A stretch of DNA of 34,479 nucleotides from Rhodocyclales bacterium (GCA_016214175.1 JACRPB010000351.1:1-34479), one strand, 5' to 3'. Positions 8,398 through 20,406 are shown, numbered from the stretch's first letter. Numbers and translations are program-made. Notes: generated by a model from the sequence alone, not told the origin.

Positions 8398-8588
8398 AGG
8401 GAAGCTGGTGAGGGAAAGTCGCGGCGAACCTTCGCCGCGCATCGCTATTCTACAGGGCCGCCTTGCGGGCGTAGCAAGCGGCGCGACGCGTTTGCGCCGG
8501 CTGCGCCGCCTATGACTTTCGTCAAATTGTCCCGGCCGATACCCGCGCGTAGTATGCAAGGCATATAACGATAAGCAAGGAGACGCAG

Positions 8589-8804
8589 TTGTCCCATCGC
8601 ATTCTTGTCCGGCCCCACGCCCTGGGCGTCGTCGTATTCGATCCCGCAAGCGGCCGCAGCGAGTTGTTGATCCCCGGCGAAGCATGCTGCGGCGTGAGCT
8701 ACGAGCAGTTGGAAGAACATGCCCGCACCGGCAGTCCGATCGAGGTCTCCGACGCCGCGGCAAGCAACTGCATCCTGCGACCGCGCCAGCGGCGCGCAAC
8801 CTAG
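8589..8804 (+). CDS. Small hypothetical protein, TTG start
   Basis: This is a 71-aa ORF. The TTG at 8589 is preceded by a strong AGGAG with 7 nt spacing, which is the main reason to accept it. The product (HRILVRPHALGVVVFDPASG, then CCGVSYEQLEEHA) has an adjacent Cys pair and no signal or membrane segment. Function unknown. It diverges from relA across about 190 nt. Confidence 0.5.
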   Translation: MSHRILVRPHALGVVVFDPASGRSELLIPGEACCGVSYEQLEEHARTGSPIEVSDAAASNCILRPRQRRAT

Positions 8805-8818
8805 CCGCAATAGCGCCG

Positions 8819-9031
8819 ATGCCAGCTCACGGACGGCCCGATCCACGGCTCAGCGATGAGCTTCTCGCCACCGGCGCAGCTTGCGTCGAAGGCTCGGGCG
8901 CCGCATCGTCCATGCGCGATTCGAATAGGGTTTGGAACCTGGCGTGGCTGTATCTGCTGATCAACGTCCTGCTTGACGTCCTGATCGAAATCGGTTTGGC
9001 GATGCACGACGGCATCCGCCTGTGGCCCTGA
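8819..9031 (+). CDS. Possible small membrane protein
   Basis: A 70-codon ORF starts 14 nt after the previous stop. Only the C-terminal part is convincing: RVWNLAWLYLLINVLLDVLI is a clear hydrophobic segment, followed by a short polar tail ending RLWP. An internal ATG at 8912 would give a 39-aa single-span peptide. Neither start has a good Shine-Dalgarno site. From 9032 to 9224 I see no gene, only GC-rich sequence with a short GGCGGG/CCCGCC hairpin near 9066 that lacks a T-run. Confidence 0.28.
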   Translation: MPAHGRPDPRLSDELLATGAACVEGSGAASSMRDSNRVWNLAWLYLLINVLLDVLIEIGLAMHDGIRLWP

Positions 9032-9224
9032 CCGACCAAGGGTCCGTCTAAGACATTGGTTTCCGGCGGGCGCGCCCCGCCTCGCCATCGGGTCCGCTCC
9101 CCGTCACGACGCGCCGCGTGCGCGGTTCGATATTCGCGCGTTGCCGATAACGTTATTCACGCATTGAAACCTTCCGACGCGGCACCCATCCTACCCACGA
9201 GAGGCATCGCCGGGAGGCATTCCC

Positions 9225-10160
9225 ATGAGCTCGGTTTGGCATCGTCACGTCTGGGTCAACCGCCTGCAAAGCGCCGTGCTGGTCCTGTTCATGCTTGGCC
9301 TGCTGACCCTGCTCGGCGCCGTACTGCTCGGCAGAGACGGCGCCTGGATGACGCTCGGTGCCGGTCTGATCGCACTGATACTGGAGCCGGCAGCGTCGTC
9401 GCGCCTGACGCTGCGCATGTACCGCGCCCTGCCGATACGCGCCGACGAAGCGCCGCAGTTGTGGCTGACCGTGCGCACCCTGGCCGCGCGCGCCGGTCTG
9501 CCCGCGCAGCCGACCCTGCACTACGTTCCGAGCGCGGTCGCCAACGCCTTCGCCGTCGGCAACGCGCGTGCCTGCGCCATCGCGCTCTCCGACGGCCTGC
9601 TGCGCGGACTGTCGCCGCGCGAACTGACCGGCGTGCTCGCCCACGAGATCGCCCACGTCGCCCACGGCGACCTGCGCGTGATGGGACTTGCCGACTACCT
9701 GAGCCGCCTCACCAGTCTGCTCGCGCTGATGGGCTACGGGATGCTGCTGGCGACGGTGCCGCTGCTGCTGCTGGGCGACCTCGTCATCGACTGGCGGGCG
9801 CTGGGGCTGCTGATCCTCGCGCCGCAACTCGCCCTGCTGGCGCAGCTCGGGCTGTCGCGGGTGCGCGAATTCGAGGCCGACATGGCCGCGGTGGCGCTGA
9901 CCGGCGACCCGCAAGGCCTGATCGCGGCGCTGCGCCGCATCGACCAGGAAAGCCGCGGCTGGCGCGAGATCCTGATGCCGGGCCTCGGCAATTCGGAACC
10001 GTCGTGGCTGCGCACCCATCCGGCGCTGACGGAACGCATCCGCCGCCTGATGACGCTGCAGCCGGCCGACCAGATCGCGGCGAGCGGCGCACACGAGCGG
10101 AACTGGCTGACGACGAGCCTGCCCGAGCGACGCCGGCGGGTCGGGGACCTCCGGTTCTGA
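9225..10160 (+). CDS. M48 family (HtpX-like) membrane zinc metalloprotease
   Basis: This 311-aa protein has two N-terminal hydrophobic segments (about 17-36 and 42-55) and a further hydrophobic block at about 163-205. The zinc-binding HExxH motif is LAHEIAHVAHGDL with H140, E141 and H144. A distal glutamate in SRVREFEADMAA supplies the third zinc ligand. This is the layout of the HtpX/Ste24 family, which degrades misfolded or damaged membrane proteins in the inner membrane. It is somewhat divergent from classical HtpX, so I give no gene symbol. The ATG at 9225 has GGGAGG about 8 nt upstream. It is monocistronic and convergent with the methyltransferase gene 120 nt downstream. Confidence 0.88.
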   Translation: MSSVWHRHVWVNRLQSAVLVLFMLGLLTLLGAVLLGRDGAWMTLGAGLIALILEPAASSRLTLRMYRALPIRADEAPQLWLTVRTLAARAGLPAQPTLHYVPSAVANAFAVGNARACAIALSDGLLRGLSPRELTGVLAHEIAHVAHGDLRVMGLADYLSRLTSLLALMGYGMLLATVPLLLLGDLVIDWRALGLLILAPQLALLAQLGLSRVREFEADMAAVALTGDPQGLIAALRRIDQESRGWREILMPGLGNSEPSWLRTHPALTERIRRLMTLQPADQIAASGAHERNWLTTSLPERRRRVGDLRF

Positions 10161-10282
10161 GGCGGGTTCGGGCGAGTCGCCCCTGCGCCGCGCTTGCCGT
10201 GCCGCTACAGCATGCAAAATCCTGCAACCGACGCCTGGGTGATTCGTGCCCAGACCGTCAACAGCCCAACGCGTCGATTCAA

Positions 10283-11101
10283 CTACATCCTCACGGCCAA
10301 AATGCCATCGGTCGTGAACTCCACCGCAAAAGCGGCACGCCGCAGTCGGATTGCAACTTCGTTGGACACATCGCGTCCGCTGCTACGCTTATTCGGTGCG
10401 CCGACGTAGTGGAACAACTTGCCCTTGCGTCTTACGACGCGGGCCAGTTGCCGATAGAAGGCTTGCGAGTAAAGTTCTCCAGCGATGCCGAACCGGGGCG
10501 GGTCGTGCAGGATCGCATCGACCGACTGGTCCGGCAGCGCGGCGATCTGTTCGACGATGTCGCCCTGCGTCAGCGTCAGTCCGTCGCCGACCGCGGGCGA
10601 CCACGGGTTCAGGCTGCGCAGCCAGATGACGTCCGGGTTCTTTTCGTAGGAAAACACCTGCTTCGCCTGCCCCTGCAAGCACCAGGCGGCGAAATAGCCC
10701 AGGCCGCCACAAGTATCCAGGACCACTTTGCCGCGCGGTTGAATGAAGCCGACCTTGCGCTCGGCATCGGCATAGGGCGAAACGCGCTGCGTAGGCAACA
10801 TCTTGATGCCGTCGATTTCGAACGTCGGCGGTCCCCACGGCGTCGGCACCAGCTTTATCAGCGACGCCGCATAGCGCGCCACCGGCTGGAATGACTCGTG
10901 TATCCAGTGGTAGACGGTCCTGTCCCTGCAATCCTCGGGATAAGGGAATGGTCGGCCGTTCCAGTTCCAGCCCGCCGGCGTCAGCTCGACTGTCGTTTGC
11001 GAACGTTGCAGATCCAGCGAGCATTCGACGATGCTGGCGCCGGCACGCTGGCCGGCGCGCAATTGTTCAAGCACCGTCAGGGTCAACAGCGGGCCGATCA
11101 T
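10283..11101 (-). CDS. SAM-dependent methyltransferase-like protein
   Basis: This 272-aa protein has a class I methyltransferase core. Motif I is KVVLDTCGGLGYFAAWCL (SAM-binding glycine loop), an acidic residue follows at the end of beta-2 (FSYEKNP), and DAILHDPPRFG is the motif IV (D/N)PP signature near the transferred methyl group. The N-terminal 110 residues are unassigned. The overall look recalls predicted methyltransferases of the COG2521 type, whose substrates are unknown; the DPPR motif alone does not decide between nucleic acid and other substrates. It is transcribed alone and toward the protease gene. The start at 11101 is the first Met and has only a weak Shine-Dalgarno site. Confidence 0.75.
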   Translation of the reverse strand: MIGPLLTLTVLEQLRAGQRAGASIVECSLDLQRSQTTVELTPAGWNWNGRPFPYPEDCRDRTVYHWIHESFQPVARYAASLIKLVPTPWGPPTFEIDGIKMLPTQRVSPYADAERKVGFIQPRGKVVLDTCGGLGYFAAWCLQGQAKQVFSYEKNPDVIWLRSLNPWSPAVGDGLTLTQGDIVEQIAALPDQSVDAILHDPPRFGIAGELYSQAFYRQLARVVRRKGKLFHYVGAPNKRSSGRDVSNEVAIRLRRAAFAVEFTTDGILAVRM

Positions 11102-11219
11102 TCCGTCGTCTCTGCAATTACGCCTTCACTGGATGCTGGCATGGTACGCCGGCACAGAGGGTTCGAATTTCAAAGCCCGATATTTACTTAAATAGCTGGC
11201 TATTCCTGGAGGACGGCGC

Positions 11220-11396
11220 ATGCTGGGTAGCTCGCCGGTGCCATGCGACCGGAAATCCAACCAGGAGACCAGCAATGATGACCAAACCCCATTTGCGACG
11301 CGCCCTCGACTCTCCACGCACCGAGACCGGCGACGCGGCGCTTCCGGCCGCTCGCTGGCACGCCGTGGCGGTTCCCACGCACCTCATGCCCTATGA
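11220..11396 (+). CDS. Possible 58-aa ORF overlapping the next one
   Basis: The ATG at 11220 has a near-perfect GGAGG with 7 nt spacing (11208-11212). The 58-codon frame starts MLGSSPVPCDRKSNQETSND and becomes very Arg-rich, as GC-rich shadow frames do. It overlaps the 67-aa ORF at 11275 in another frame. It could be a leader that affects translation of that ORF, or the ribosome site could be fortuitous. Confidence 0.25.
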   Translation: MLGSSPVPCDRKSNQETSNDDQTPFATRPRLSTHRDRRRGASGRSLARRGGSHAPHAL

Positions 11397-11478
11397 GGCG
11401 GCAGCCAAGGCGATATTCATCAGGGCAAACGGCGGGCCGGCCTACTACAAGGCGACCGGTACGCAACAGAGCATCTGA
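11275..11478 (+). CDS. Small hypothetical protein (67 aa)
   Basis: Tandem ATGs at 11275 and 11278 follow AGGAGA (11263-11268) with good spacing. The product is soluble-looking: a polar N-terminus, then WHAVAVPTHLMPYEAAAKAI and a Gly/Tyr-rich end. I do not recognise a family. It lies upstream of another micro-ORF and the glucan synthase, all in the same direction, so they may share a transcript. Confidence 0.5.
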   Translation: MMTKPHLRRALDSPRTETGDAALPAARWHAVAVPTHLMPYEAAAKAIFIRANGGPAYYKATGTQQSI

Positions 11479-11538
11479 CGGTGCTCTCAACGAAATGGCG
11501 ATCGGCATTTGCCGACGCCGCTTAGCAGGAGTACAGCC

Positions 11539-11667
11539 ATGAGCAAAGTACAAAAGAACAACAAGGAAGCCAAGAAGCCGTCTCTTCTCAGTCCCAAGGA
11601 AAAGAAGGCGGCCAAACAGGTCAAGAAGCACGCCGGCGACGTCGTTCCGCTGCTTGTTGCCCACTGA
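11539..11667 (+). CDS. Lys-rich micro-protein (42 aa)
   Basis: The ATG at 11539 follows AGGAG with 8 nt spacing. The product is strongly basic: MSKVQKNNKEAKKPSLLSPK, then a second Lys-rich stretch and a hydrophobic end VVPLLVAH. About a third of its residues are lysine, in a genome whose random frames give arginine instead, which favours a selected ORF. Function unknown; nucleic-acid or membrane contact would fit the charge. The gap to the glucan synthase is about 60 nt. Confidence 0.6.
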   Translation: MSKVQKNNKEAKKPSLLSPKEKKAAKQVKKHAGDVVPLLVAH

Positions 11668-11727
11668 GTCCCGTCACCAGGAAATCGGCGCCAATCCGCG
11701 CCCGCGGTCGGTGGAGTTGCCGCTGAC

Positions 11728-14700
11728 TTGATCACGCGCATGGATTTCGGCGCGAGCCTGGCCCGCTGGACGACGGCATTGCGCCGCTCTTGGCCACGGG
11801 CCTCGCGCAACGAGGAACCCCCACTGCGATCGGAGCTGTTCAGCGCCGATCAAATGGCTCAGCACGGCTATGCGCTGGCGGCCGCGCACCATCTGGCCGC
11901 GGGGCGCGCGCCGGATCTGCTGCTGGCCCGCCTCGCCGCGAACGAAGCGGCCCTGGTCGGCGTCTGCGACCTGCTGACCGCGGAGGCGACGGCAAAGCAC
12001 CGCATCACCCCGGCCGGCGAGTGGCTGCTCGACAATTTCTACCTCATCGAAGAACACATCCGCACCGCGGAACGACATCTGCCCAAGGGCTATAGCCGCG
12101 AGCTGCCGCGCCTGGCGCGCGGCCCTTCCGCCGGACGTCCGCGCGTCTACGACATTGCGCTGGAAACCATCGCGCACGGCGACGGCCGCATCGACACGGT
12201 AAGCCTCAGCCGCTTCGTCGTCGCCTACCAGACCGTCACCGCCCTCACGCTCGGCGAGCTGTGGGCGATCCCGATCATGTTGCGGCTGGCGGCGATCGAG
12301 AACCTGCGCCGCGTCGCCGTGCGCATCGCCGAGGCCTGGACCGAGAGAAACCTCGCCGACGCCTGGGCCGGCCGGATGACGGAGACCGCCGACCAGGACC
12401 CGAAGAGCCTGATCCTGGTGATCGCGGACATGGCGCGCTCGAACCCGCCGCTGGGCAGCGCCTTCGTCGCCGAGCTGGCGCGCCAGTTGCAGGGACGCGG
12501 CCCCGCCCTGGCCTTGCCCTTGACCTGGATCGAACAGCGCCTCTCCGAATCGGGCGCGACGATCGCGCAGCGGGTGCAGGCGGAGAACCAGCAGCAGGCC
12601 GCCAACCAGGTTTCCATCAGCAACAGCATCGGCAGCCTGCGCGTCCTCAGCGCCATTGACTGGCGCGATTTCGTCGAGGCCATGAGCGTCGTCGAGCAGA
12701 CCCTGCGCGACGATCCGGCCGGCGTCTATGGCCGCATGGACTTCGCCACGCGCGATCGCTACCGCCACGTCACCGAAGCCCTGGCGCGCAAGGGCCGGCT
12801 GAGCGAAGGCGATGTGGCGCGCGCGGCCGTCGATCTGGCGCGCGCCGCGGCGGACAGCGGCGTCGCGGAACGTGCGGCGCACGTCGGCTACTACCTGATC
12901 GACCGGGGGCTGCCGGAACTCGAGCGCGCGGCGGGCGTCCGCCTGCGCCGCGGCGAAGCCCTGCGGCGGGCCATGGGCAAGCTGCCGTTGCCGCTGTATC
13001 TGGGGGCGATCGCGCTGCTCACCACCGTCGTCGCGCTGGGCCTGACGACGCTTGGCGCCGGCCTGTCGATCTGGCTGCTGCTGCCGTTCGGCGCGGCCTC
13101 CCTGCTGGCCGCCAGCCGCCTGGCCGCGGGCATGGTGAATTGGCTGGCGACGCTGCTGGTGATGCCGCAGCCGCTACCGCGCCTGGACTTCAGCAAGGGC
13201 ATACCGCCGACGGCGCGCACGCTGGTCGTGGTGCCGACCATGCTGACCAGCGCCGCGGGCATCGACGACCTGGCCGAGGCGCTGGAGGTGCGGTATCTAG
13301 CCAACAGCGACGCCTGCCTGCACTACGCGCTGCTGACTGACCTGCGCGATGCAGGCGTGGAATCGCTGCCCGAAGACGCTGCGCTGGTGCGACTGGCGCA
13401 GATGCGCATCGCCGATCTCAACGCCAAATACCGCGCCGAGCGCGGCGGCGACATCTTCTTTCTATTTCATCGCCCGCGGCGCTGGAACGCCCAGGACAGC
13501 ATCTGGATGGGCTACGAGCGCAAGCGCGGCAAGCTCGCGGATCTGAACCGGCTGCTGCGCAGCGGCGCCGGCGACGCCTTCTCGCACGTCGTCGGCGATA
13601 CTGCGGTGCTGGCCGACGTCCGTTACGTCATCACCCTCGATACCGACACGCAGTTGCCGCGCGACGCCGCGCAGCAATTCGTCGGCGCCATGGCGCACCC
13701 GCTGAATCGCGCCCGCTACGATGCCGGCAAACAGCGCGTCGGCAGCGGCTACGGCATCTTGCAGCCGCGCGTGGCGATCAGCCTGCCGGGAACCAACCGT
13801 TCGCGCTATGCGCGCCTGTACGGCGGCGAGCCGGGCATCGATCCCTACACGCGCGCGGTTTCCGACGTCTATCAGGACCTGTGCGGCGAAGGCTCCTTCA
13901 TCGGCAAGGGCATCTACGACGTCGACGCCTTCGAGCAGGCCTTGGCCGGGCGCTTCCCCGAGAACCGCATTCTCAGCCACGATCTGATCGAAGGCTGCCA
14001 TGCGCGTGCCGGCCTGCTGAGCGACGTGCAGTTGTTCGAAGACGCGCCGGCCAGCTACGGCGCCGACGTCAGCCGGCGCCACCGCTGGATACGCGGCGAC
14101 TGGCAACTCGCGGCCTGGCTGCGGCGGCGCGTGCCCGGCGGCGGCGGGCAGCGCGCGGACAATCCGCTCTCGCTGCTGGCGCAGTGGAAGCTTTTCGACA
14201 ACCTGCGCCGCAGCCTGGTCCCGGCGGCACTGACCCTGCTGCTGCTGATCGGCTGGCTGGCGCTGCTGCCGGCCTGGCCGCTGACTGCGGCGGTGATAGT
14301 CATCCTGCTGCTGCCTTCGTGTTGCGCGTCCGTGCTCGACTTGTTGCGCGTGCCGGACGAGGTGCTGCTGCGGCAACACCTCGCCGCCGTCTGGCGCTCG
14401 ACATCGCGGCAGTTCATGCAGGCCGCATTCGAGCTGGCCTGTCTGCCGTATGAGGCCGCCTACAGTCTGGACGCCGTCGCGCGCACGCTCTGGCGGTTGC
14501 GGGTTACGCGCCGGCGCCTGCTCGAATGGAACCCGTCGGCGGCGGCCGAGCGCGACGCGGCTGCGCGCGGCGGCCATGCGCTGGCGGCGTCGTTGCGGGC
14601 GATGTGGGTCGGGCCGGCCGTCGCCGTCGCCGTTGCGATCTACCTGGCAGCCCTGGCGCCGGGGCTGCTGGCCGCGGCGGCGCCGATACTGCTGCTGTGG

Positions 14701-17700
14701 TTCGTGTCGCCGGTCGCCGCCTGGTGGATCAGCCAGCCGCTGGCGCGGCGCAAGGCAACGCTCAGCGGCGCGCAGACGTCCTTCCTGCGCATGCTGGCGC
14801 GGCGCACCTGGGCCTTCTTCGATCATTTCGTCGGACCGGACGACCATTGGCTGCCGCCGGACAACTACCAGGAATATCGCGCCGCCGCCATCGCGCATCG
14901 CACCTCGCCGACCAATATGGGCCTGGCGCTGCTGGCCAACCTGTCCGCTTACGACTTCGGCTATCTGCCGGCCGGCCTGCTGCTCGAACGCACCGCCAAG
15001 GCCTTCGCCACCATGACGGCGCTCGAACGTCACCAGGGCCACTTCTACAACTGGTACGACACGCAGACGCTGTTGCCGTTGCTGCCGCGCTACGTCTCGA
15101 CCGTCGATAGCGGCAACCTGGCCGGCCACCTGCTCACGCTGCGTGCGGGGCTGCTGGCCCTGGCCGACGAGCGGATCCTGCCGGCGCGGCTGTTCGACGG
15201 CCTGCGGGACACGCTGGATGTCCTGGCCGCCGCGGCCGACGGGCATGCCGCGGCGACGGTGGACGAATTCCGGCGCGAACTCGATGCCGCGCCTGCCGCC
15301 ACGCTCGCGGCGACGCAGCGCTCGCTGGCGCGGCTGAGCCCCATCGCCGCCGCGCTGGTGGGCCAGCTTGCGGTCACCAGCCACGGTGCCGCCGCGAGCG
15401 AAGCGCACGACTGGGCGCAGGCGCTGGCGCGCCAAGTCGCCGCGGCGCTGCATGAGCTGAGCGCCTTCGCGCCCTGGCTGCCGGATGGCCGCGGTGCGAC
15501 CGACGACAACGCCGGAATGCCGACGCTGCGCGAATTGGCCAACGTCGGCAGCACCCACGCCCGCAACCGCATCGCCGCCGTCGAACGCCTGGCGGCGCAG
15601 GCCCGCGACCTCGCGCGCCTGGATTACGGCTTCCTGTTCGACAAGACGCGCCATTTGCTGAGCATCGGCTACAACGTCGACGAGCGCCGGCTGGATACGG
15701 GCTACTACGACCTGCTGGCCTCCGAAGCGCGGCTGTGCAATTTCGTCGCCATCGCCCAGGGACAACTGCCGCAGGAAAGCTGGTTCGCGCTCGGCCGGCT
15801 GCTCACCGGCACCGGCGGCGAACCGGCGCTGCTGTCGTGGAGCGGCTCGATGTTCGAGTACCTGATGCCGCTCCTGGTGATGCCGACCTACGACAACACC
15901 TTGCTCGACCAGACCTGCAAGGCAGCCGTCGCGCGCCAGATCGAGTACGGCAAGCAGCGCGGCGTGCCCTGGGGCGTCTCGGAATCCGGCTACAACACGG
16001 TCGACGTGCACCTCAACTACCAGTACCGCGCCTTCGGCGTGCCGGGCCTCGGCCTCAAGCGCGGCCTGGCCGAGGATCTCGTCATTGCGCCCTATGCCTC
16101 TGTGATGGCGCTGATGGTGGCGCCCGAGGCTGCCTGCGGCAATCTGCAGCGGCTCGCGAGCGCGGGCATGGTCGGCAGGTTCGGCTTCTTCGAGGCGATC
16201 GACTACACGCCGGCGCGGCAGCGCCGCGGCCAGACGAGCACGGTGGTGCACGCCTTCATGGCCCACCACCAGGGCATGAGCCTGCTCGCCCTGGCCTACC
16301 TGATCCTGGAGCGGCCGATGCAGCGGCGCTTCGAAGCCGATCCGACCTTCCAGGCGGTGATGCTGCTGCTGCAAGAGCGCATACCGCGCGCGACGGCGCT
16401 GTTCTCGCACACGGCGCAACTCTCGGCCGCGCGCACGGTGGCGGTCGCCGCCGAGTTGCCGGTGCGCGTCTTCAGCAGCCCGGCGACGCCGCTGCCGGAC
16501 GTGGTGCTGCTGTCGAACGGGCGTTATCACGTCATGGTCAGCAACGCCGGCGGCGGCTACAGCCGCTGGCAGGATCTCGCCGTCACGCGCTGGCGCGAGG
16601 ACGGCACACGCGACGCCTGGGGCTCCTTCTGCTACGTGCGCGATCGCGCCAGCGGCGCCTTCTGGGCCACCGCCCACCAGCCGACGCGGAAACGCGCCGA
16701 CGGCTACGAGGCGATCTTCTCCGAAGGCCGGGCCGAGTTTCGCCGCAGCGATGCCGTCGGCGGCGGCGCCGGCGATGCGGGCGCATTCGAGACCTACACC
16801 GAGATCGTCGTGTCGCCGGAAGACGACATCGAATTGCGGCGCGTCCGCATCACCAATCGATCCCGCCAGAAGAAGACGATCGACGTCACCAGCTATGCCG
16901 AAGTGGTGCTGGCGCCGCCGGCCGCCGATGCACTGCATCCGGCCTTCAGCAACCTGTTCGTGCAGACCGAGATACTGGACACGCAGCGCGCGATCCTGTG
17001 CACGCGGCGGCCGCGCTCGCTCGGCGAAGCCGCGCCCTGGATGTTTCACCTGATGGTGGCGCACGCTGCCGACGACGCAGAAATGTCCTACGAAACGGAC
17101 CGCATGCGCTTCCTCGGGCGCAACGGCACGGCGGCGGCGCCGCGCGCGCTGCTCGAAGCGGCGGGTCTCGCGGGCAGCGAAGGTTCGGTGCTGGACCCGA
17201 TCGCCGCCGTCCGCTGCGCACTGACGCTGGCGCCGGAAGAATCGGTGACCATCGACATGGTGTCGGGGGTCGCCGCCAGCCGCGACCTTGCCCTGCATCT
17301 GGTCGCGAAGTATCAGGACCGCCATCTCGCGGACCGCGTCTTCGAACTGGCCTGGACCCACAGCCAGGTCGTGCTGCGCCAGCTCAATGCCAGCGAAGCC
17401 GATGCGCTGCTTTATGCGCGCCTGGCGAGTTCGATCATCTACGCCAACGCCGCGCTGCGCGCCGACGCCGCCGTGCTGATCCGGAATCGGCGCGGGCAGT
17501 CGGGGCTGTGGGGTTATGCCATATCGGGCGATTTGCCGGTCGTGCTGCTGCAGATCGGCGACGTCGCCAGCATCGACCTGGTGCGGCAGATGGTCCAGGC
17601 GCATGCCTACTGGCGCCTGAAAGGCCTGGCGGTGGACCTGGTGATCTGGAACGAGGATCACGCCGGCTATCGGCAGCAACTGCAAGACCAGATCATGGGA

Positions 17701-20406
17701 CTCATCGCCTCGGGGCTGGAGGCCAGCCTGATCGACCGGCCGGGCGGCATCTTCGTGCGGCCGGCCGAGCAGATCGCGAGCGAGGACCGCATCCTGATCC
17801 AGTCGGTGGCGCGCGTCATCATCAGCGACAGCCGCGGCAGCCTGGAAGAACAACTCGACCGGCGCGCGCCGACCGAGCAGCGCGTGCCGCCATTCGTGCC
17901 GAGCCGCGCAAGACATCCCGAGCTGGCGCCTGCCGCGCCGCGCCGCGACCTGATCCTCGGCAACGGACTCGGCGGCTTCACGGGCGACGGGCGCGAATAC
18001 GTGATCGAGCTCGAACCCGGCCGGACGACGCCGGCGCCGTGGGCGAACGTGCTCGCCAATCCCGACTTCGGCACGGTGGTCTCGGAGCACGGCGCCGCCT
18101 ATACCTGGAGCGAAAACGCGCACGAGTTCCGCCTTACGCCCTGGCACAACGACCCGGTCGGCGATGCCTGCGGCGAAGCCCTCTACCTGCGCGACGAAGA
18201 GAGCGGCCACGTCTGGTCGCCGACGCCCCAGCCGGTGCGCGCCGCGGCGCGCTACGTGGTGCGCCACGGCTTCGGTTACAGCGTGTTCGAAACGCGCGTC
18301 GGCGGCATCGCCTCCGAACTGTGGATCTACGTCGCGACGGACGCCGCCGTCAAGTTTTCGGTGCTGAAATTGCGCAACGATTCGGGCCAGCCGCGCCGGC
18401 TCAGCGCCACCGCCTATGTCGATTGGGTGCTGGGCGACTTGCGCGAGAAATCGGCCATGCACGTGACGACGGAACTCGACGTGCAGACCGGCGCGCTCTA
18501 CGCGCGCAATCCGTACAGCATGGAATTTGCCGAGCGCGTCGCCTTCCTCGACGTGGACGCGGCCTCGCGCAGCGTCTCCGGCGACCGCCGCGAATTCCTC
18601 GGCCGCAACGGTTCGCTGGAGCATCCGGCCGCCATGAAGCGCCTCCACCTTTCCGGCAAGGTGGGCGCCGCGCTCGATCCCTGCGGCGCAGTCCAGGTGC
18701 AAGTCGAGCTGGCCGCCGGCGAAGCGCGCGAGATCGTTTTCCGTCTCGGCGTCGGCCGCAATGTCGATGATGCCGCCGCACTCGTGCAGCGCTTCCGCGG
18801 TGCGCTGGCAGCGCGCAATGCGCTCGAAGCGGTGTGGCTGCACTGGAACCACACGCTCGGCGCCGTGCAGGTGGAAACGCCCGATGCCGCGCTCAACGTG
18901 CTGGCGAACGGCTGGCTGCTCTACCAGACGCTCGCCTGCCGCATCTGGGCACGCAGCGGCTACTATCAGTCGGGGGGCGCCTTCGGCTTCCGCGATCAGT
19001 TGCAGGACGTGATGGCGCTGGTGCACGCCAAGCCGGCGCTGGTGCGCGAACATCTGCTGCTATGCGCGAGCCGCCAGTTCAAGGAGGGCGACGTTCAGCA
19101 CTGGTGGCATCCGCCGGCGGGCCGCGGCGTGCGCACGCGTTGTTCGGACGACTACCTCTGGCTGCCGCTGGCGGTGTGCCGTTACGTGGCCAGCACTGCC
19201 GACACCGGCGTGCTCGACGAAGTCGCGCCCTTCCTCGAAGGCCGTCCGGTCAATGCGGAAGACGACTCCTACTACGACCTGCCCGGCCGCGCCGCGGAGT
19301 CCGCCAGCCTCTACCAGCATTGCGTGCTCGCGATCCGCCACGGACTGCGCTACGGCGCGCACGGCCTGCCCCTGATCGGTTCCGGCGACTGGAACGACGG
19401 CATGAACCTGGTCGGCATCGAGGGCAAGGGCGAGAGCGTCTGGCTGGGCTTTTTCCTCTGCACCGTGCTCAAGCAGTTTGCGCCGCTGGCGACGGCGCAC
19501 GGCGATGCGGACTTCGCCGCGTCTTGCGTCACCGAAGAAGCGAAGCTGCGCGCAAGCATCGAGCAGCACGCCTGGGACGGCGACTGGTACCGCCGCGCCT
19601 ATTTCGACGACGGCACGCCGCTGGGTTCCGCCGCCAACGCCGAATGCCGCATCGATTCGATCTCGCAGAGCTGGTCGGTGCTCTCGGGTGCCGACAACCT
19701 CGAGCGCTCGCGCCTGGCCATGCAGTCGGTCGACGCGCTGCTGGTGCGCCGCGACCGCGGCATCGTGCAACTGCTCGATCCGCCTTTCGACAGCGCCCAA
19801 CTGAATCCCGGCTACATCCGCGGCTACGTGCCCGGCGTGCGCGAGAACGGCGGCCAGTACACCCATGGCGCGATCTGGGCCGCCATGGCCTTTGCCGCCC
19901 TGGGCGAGGGCGAGCGCGCCTGGGAACTGCTGGCCATGATCAACCCGGTGAACCACGCGCTGACGGCGCAGGACGTCGCCACCTACAAGGTCGAGCCCTA
20001 CGTCGTCGCCGCCGACGTCTATGGCGTTGCGCCGCACGTCGGTCGCGGCGGCTGGAGCTGGTACACCGGCTCCGCCGGCTGGATGTACCGCCTGGTCGTG
20101 GAGTCGCTGCTCGGCCTGCGGCTCGAAGGCACTACGCTGCATCTGGCGCCCTGCCTGCCGGCGCATTGGCGGCAGTTCAAGATCCACTACCGCTACCGGG
20201 AAACCGTCTATCACATCGCCGTTATACAAGCGCAGGCCGGCGAGGATGCGCGCAGTGCGCAGACCGGACTGTCGGTCGACGGCATCGCGCAGCCCGACAA
20301 CGCGATTCCGCTCATCGACGACCGCCGCGAACATCGGGTCGAGGCCAGTTGCCGCGATCCTCATGCAGCCGCAATCGGCATGGCCATCAAGGGGCGGCCC
20401 GCTTGA
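11728..20406 (+). CDS. ndvB: Cyclic beta-1,2-glucan synthase (NdvB/ChvB type)
   Basis: This giant inner-membrane enzyme (about 2,892 aa, the usual family size) builds and cyclises beta-1,2-glucans from UDP-glucose; the glucans are osmoprotective periplasmic sugars. An N-terminal helical region (to about 415) is followed by membrane segments (about 420-470). The GT84 glycosyltransferase has [12 protein letters not shown] near 636, [16 protein letters not shown] near 720 and [15 protein letters not shown] near 783. Further membrane segments lie near 830-870 and 970-1010. A glycoamylase-like domain follows ([13 protein letters not shown] near 1107, [13 protein letters not shown] near 1512), then two GT36/GH94-type beta-sandwich modules (about 1590-1850 and 2075-2340). 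A GH94 phosphorylase-like domain with [10 protein letters not shown] near 2553 trims chain length. The TTG at 11728 has GGAG 11 nt upstream; ATG 11740 is the alternative start. The frame is intact. Confidence 0.93.
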   Translation: MITRMDFGASLARWTTALRRSWPRASRNEEPPLRSELFSADQMAQHGYALAAAHHLAAGRAPDLLLARLAANEAALVGVCDLLTAEATAKHRITPAGEWLLDNFYLIEEHIRTAERHLPKGYSRELPRLARGPSAGRPRVYDIALETIAHGDGRIDTVSLSRFVVAYQTVTALTLGELWAIPIMLRLAAIENLRRVAVRIAEAWTERNLADAWAGRMTETADQDPKSLILVIADMARSNPPLGSAFVAELARQLQGRGPALALPLTWIEQRLSESGATIAQRVQAENQQQAANQVSISNSIGSLRVLSAIDWRDFVEAMSVVEQTLRDDPAGVYGRMDFATRDRYRHVTEALARKGRLSEGDVARAAVDLARAAADSGVAERAAHVGYYLIDRGLPELERAAGVRLRRGEALRRAMGKLPLPLYLGAIALLTTVVALGLTTLGAGLSIWLLLPFGAASLLAASRLAAGMVNWLATLLVMPQPLPRLDFSKGIPPTARTLVVVPTMLTSAAGIDDLAEALEVRYLANSDACLHYALLTDLRDAGVESLPEDAALVRLAQMRIADLNAKYRAERGGDIFFLFHRPRRWNAQDSIWMGYERKRGKLADLNRLLRSGAGDAFSHVVGDTAVLADVRYVITLDTDTQLPRDAAQQFVGAMAHPLNRARYDAGKQRVGSGYGILQPRVAISLPGTNRSRYARLYGGEPGIDPYTRAVSDVYQDLCGEGSFIGKGIYDVDAFEQALAGRFPENRILSHDLIEGCHARAGLLSDVQLFEDAPASYGADVSRRHRWIRGDWQLAAWLRRRVPGGGGQRADNPLSLLAQWKLFDNLRRSLVPAALTLLLLIGWLALLPAWPLTAAVIVILLLPSCCASVLDLLRVPDEVLLRQHLAAVWRSTSRQFMQAAFELACLPYEAAYSLDAVARTLWRLRVTRRRLLEWNPSAAAERDAAARGGHALAASLRAMWVGPAVAVAVAIYLAALAPGLLAAAAPILLLWFVSPVAAWWISQPLARRKATLSGAQTSFLRMLARRTWAFFDHFVGPDDHWLPPDNYQEYRAAAIAHRTSPTNMGLALLANLSAYDFGYLPAGLLLERTAKAFATMTALERHQGHFYNWYDTQTLLPLLPRYVSTVDSGNLAGHLLTLRAGLLALADERILPARLFDGLRDTLDVLAAAADGHAAATVDEFRRELDAAPAATLAATQRSLARLSPIAAALVGQLAVTSHGAAASEAHDWAQALARQVAAALHELSAFAPWLPDGRGATDDNAGMPTLRELANVGSTHARNRIAAVERLAAQARDLARLDYGFLFDKTRHLLSIGYNVDERRLDTGYYDLLASEARLCNFVAIAQGQLPQESWFALGRLLTGTGGEPALLSWSGSMFEYLMPLLVMPTYDNTLLDQTCKAAVARQIEYGKQRGVPWGVSESGYNTVDVHLNYQYRAFGVPGLGLKRGLAEDLVIAPYASVMALMVAPEAACGNLQRLASAGMVGRFGFFEAIDYTPARQRRGQTSTVVHAFMAHHQGMSLLALAYLILERPMQRRFEADPTFQAVMLLLQERIPRATALFSHTAQLSAARTVAVAAELPVRVFSSPATPLPDVVLLSNGRYHVMVSNAGGGYSRWQDLAVTRWREDGTRDAWGSFCYVRDRASGAFWATAHQPTRKRADGYEAIFSEGRAEFRRSDAVGGGAGDAGAFETYTEIVVSPEDDIELRRVRITNRSRQKKTIDVTSYAEVVLAPPAADALHPAFSNLFVQTEILDTQRAILCTRRPRSLGEAAPWMFHLMVAHAADDAEMSYETDRMRFLGRNGTAAAPRALLEAAGLAGSEGSVLDPIAAVRCALTLAPEESVTIDMVSGVAASRDLALHLVAKYQDRHLADRVFELAWTHSQVVLRQLNASEADALLYARLASSIIYANAALRADAAVLIRNRRGQSGLWGYAISGDLPVVLLQIGDVASIDLVRQMVQAHAYWRLKGLAVDLVIWNEDHAGYRQQLQDQIMGLIASGLEASLIDRPGGIFVRPAEQIASEDRILIQSVARVIISDSRGSLEEQLDRRAPTEQRVPPFVPSRARHPELAPAAPRRDLILGNGLGGFTGDGREYVIELEPGRTTPAPWANVLANPDFGTVVSEHGAAYTWSENAHEFRLTPWHNDPVGDACGEALYLRDEESGHVWSPTPQPVRAAARYVVRHGFGYSVFETRVGGIASELWIYVATDAAVKFSVLKLRNDSGQPRRLSATAYVDWVLGDLREKSAMHVTTELDVQTGALYARNPYSMEFAERVAFLDVDAASRSVSGDRREFLGRNGSLEHPAAMKRLHLSGKVGAALDPCGAVQVQVELAAGEAREIVFRLGVGRNVDDAAALVQRFRGALAARNALEAVWLHWNHTLGAVQVETPDAALNVLANGWLLYQTLACRIWARSGYYQSGGAFGFRDQLQDVMALVHAKPALVREHLLLCASRQFKEGDVQHWWHPPAGRGVRTRCSDDYLWLPLAVCRYVASTADTGVLDEVAPFLEGRPVNAEDDSYYDLPGRAAESASLYQHCVLAIRHGLRYGAHGLPLIGSGDWNDGMNLVGIEGKGESVWLGFFLCTVLKQFAPLATAHGDADFAASCVTEEAKLRASIEQHAWDGDWYRRAYFDDGTPLGSAANAECRIDSISQSWSVLSGADNLERSRLAMQSVDALLVRRDRGIVQLLDPPFDSAQLNPGYIRGYVPGVRENGGQYTHGAIWAAMAFAALGEGERAWELLAMINPVNHALTAQDVATYKVEPYVVAADVYGVAPHVGRGGWSWYTGSAGWMYRLVVESLLGLRLEGTTLHLAPCLPAHWRQFKIHYRYRETVYHIAVIQAQAGEDARSAQTGLSVDGIAQPDNAIPLIDDRREHRVEASCRDPHAAAIGMAIKGRPA

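Noticed and set aside
6154-8568. Plus-strand 804-codon frame opposite relA
   Set aside because: Shadow of relA; low-complexity composition without motifs.
13462-19053. Very long open frame (1,863 codons) on the minus strand opposite ndvB
   Set aside because: It is antisense to a gene with clear domain homology along its whole length. The antisense product has no recognisable motif, and long antisense frames are expected in GC-rich coding DNA with strong third-position bias.
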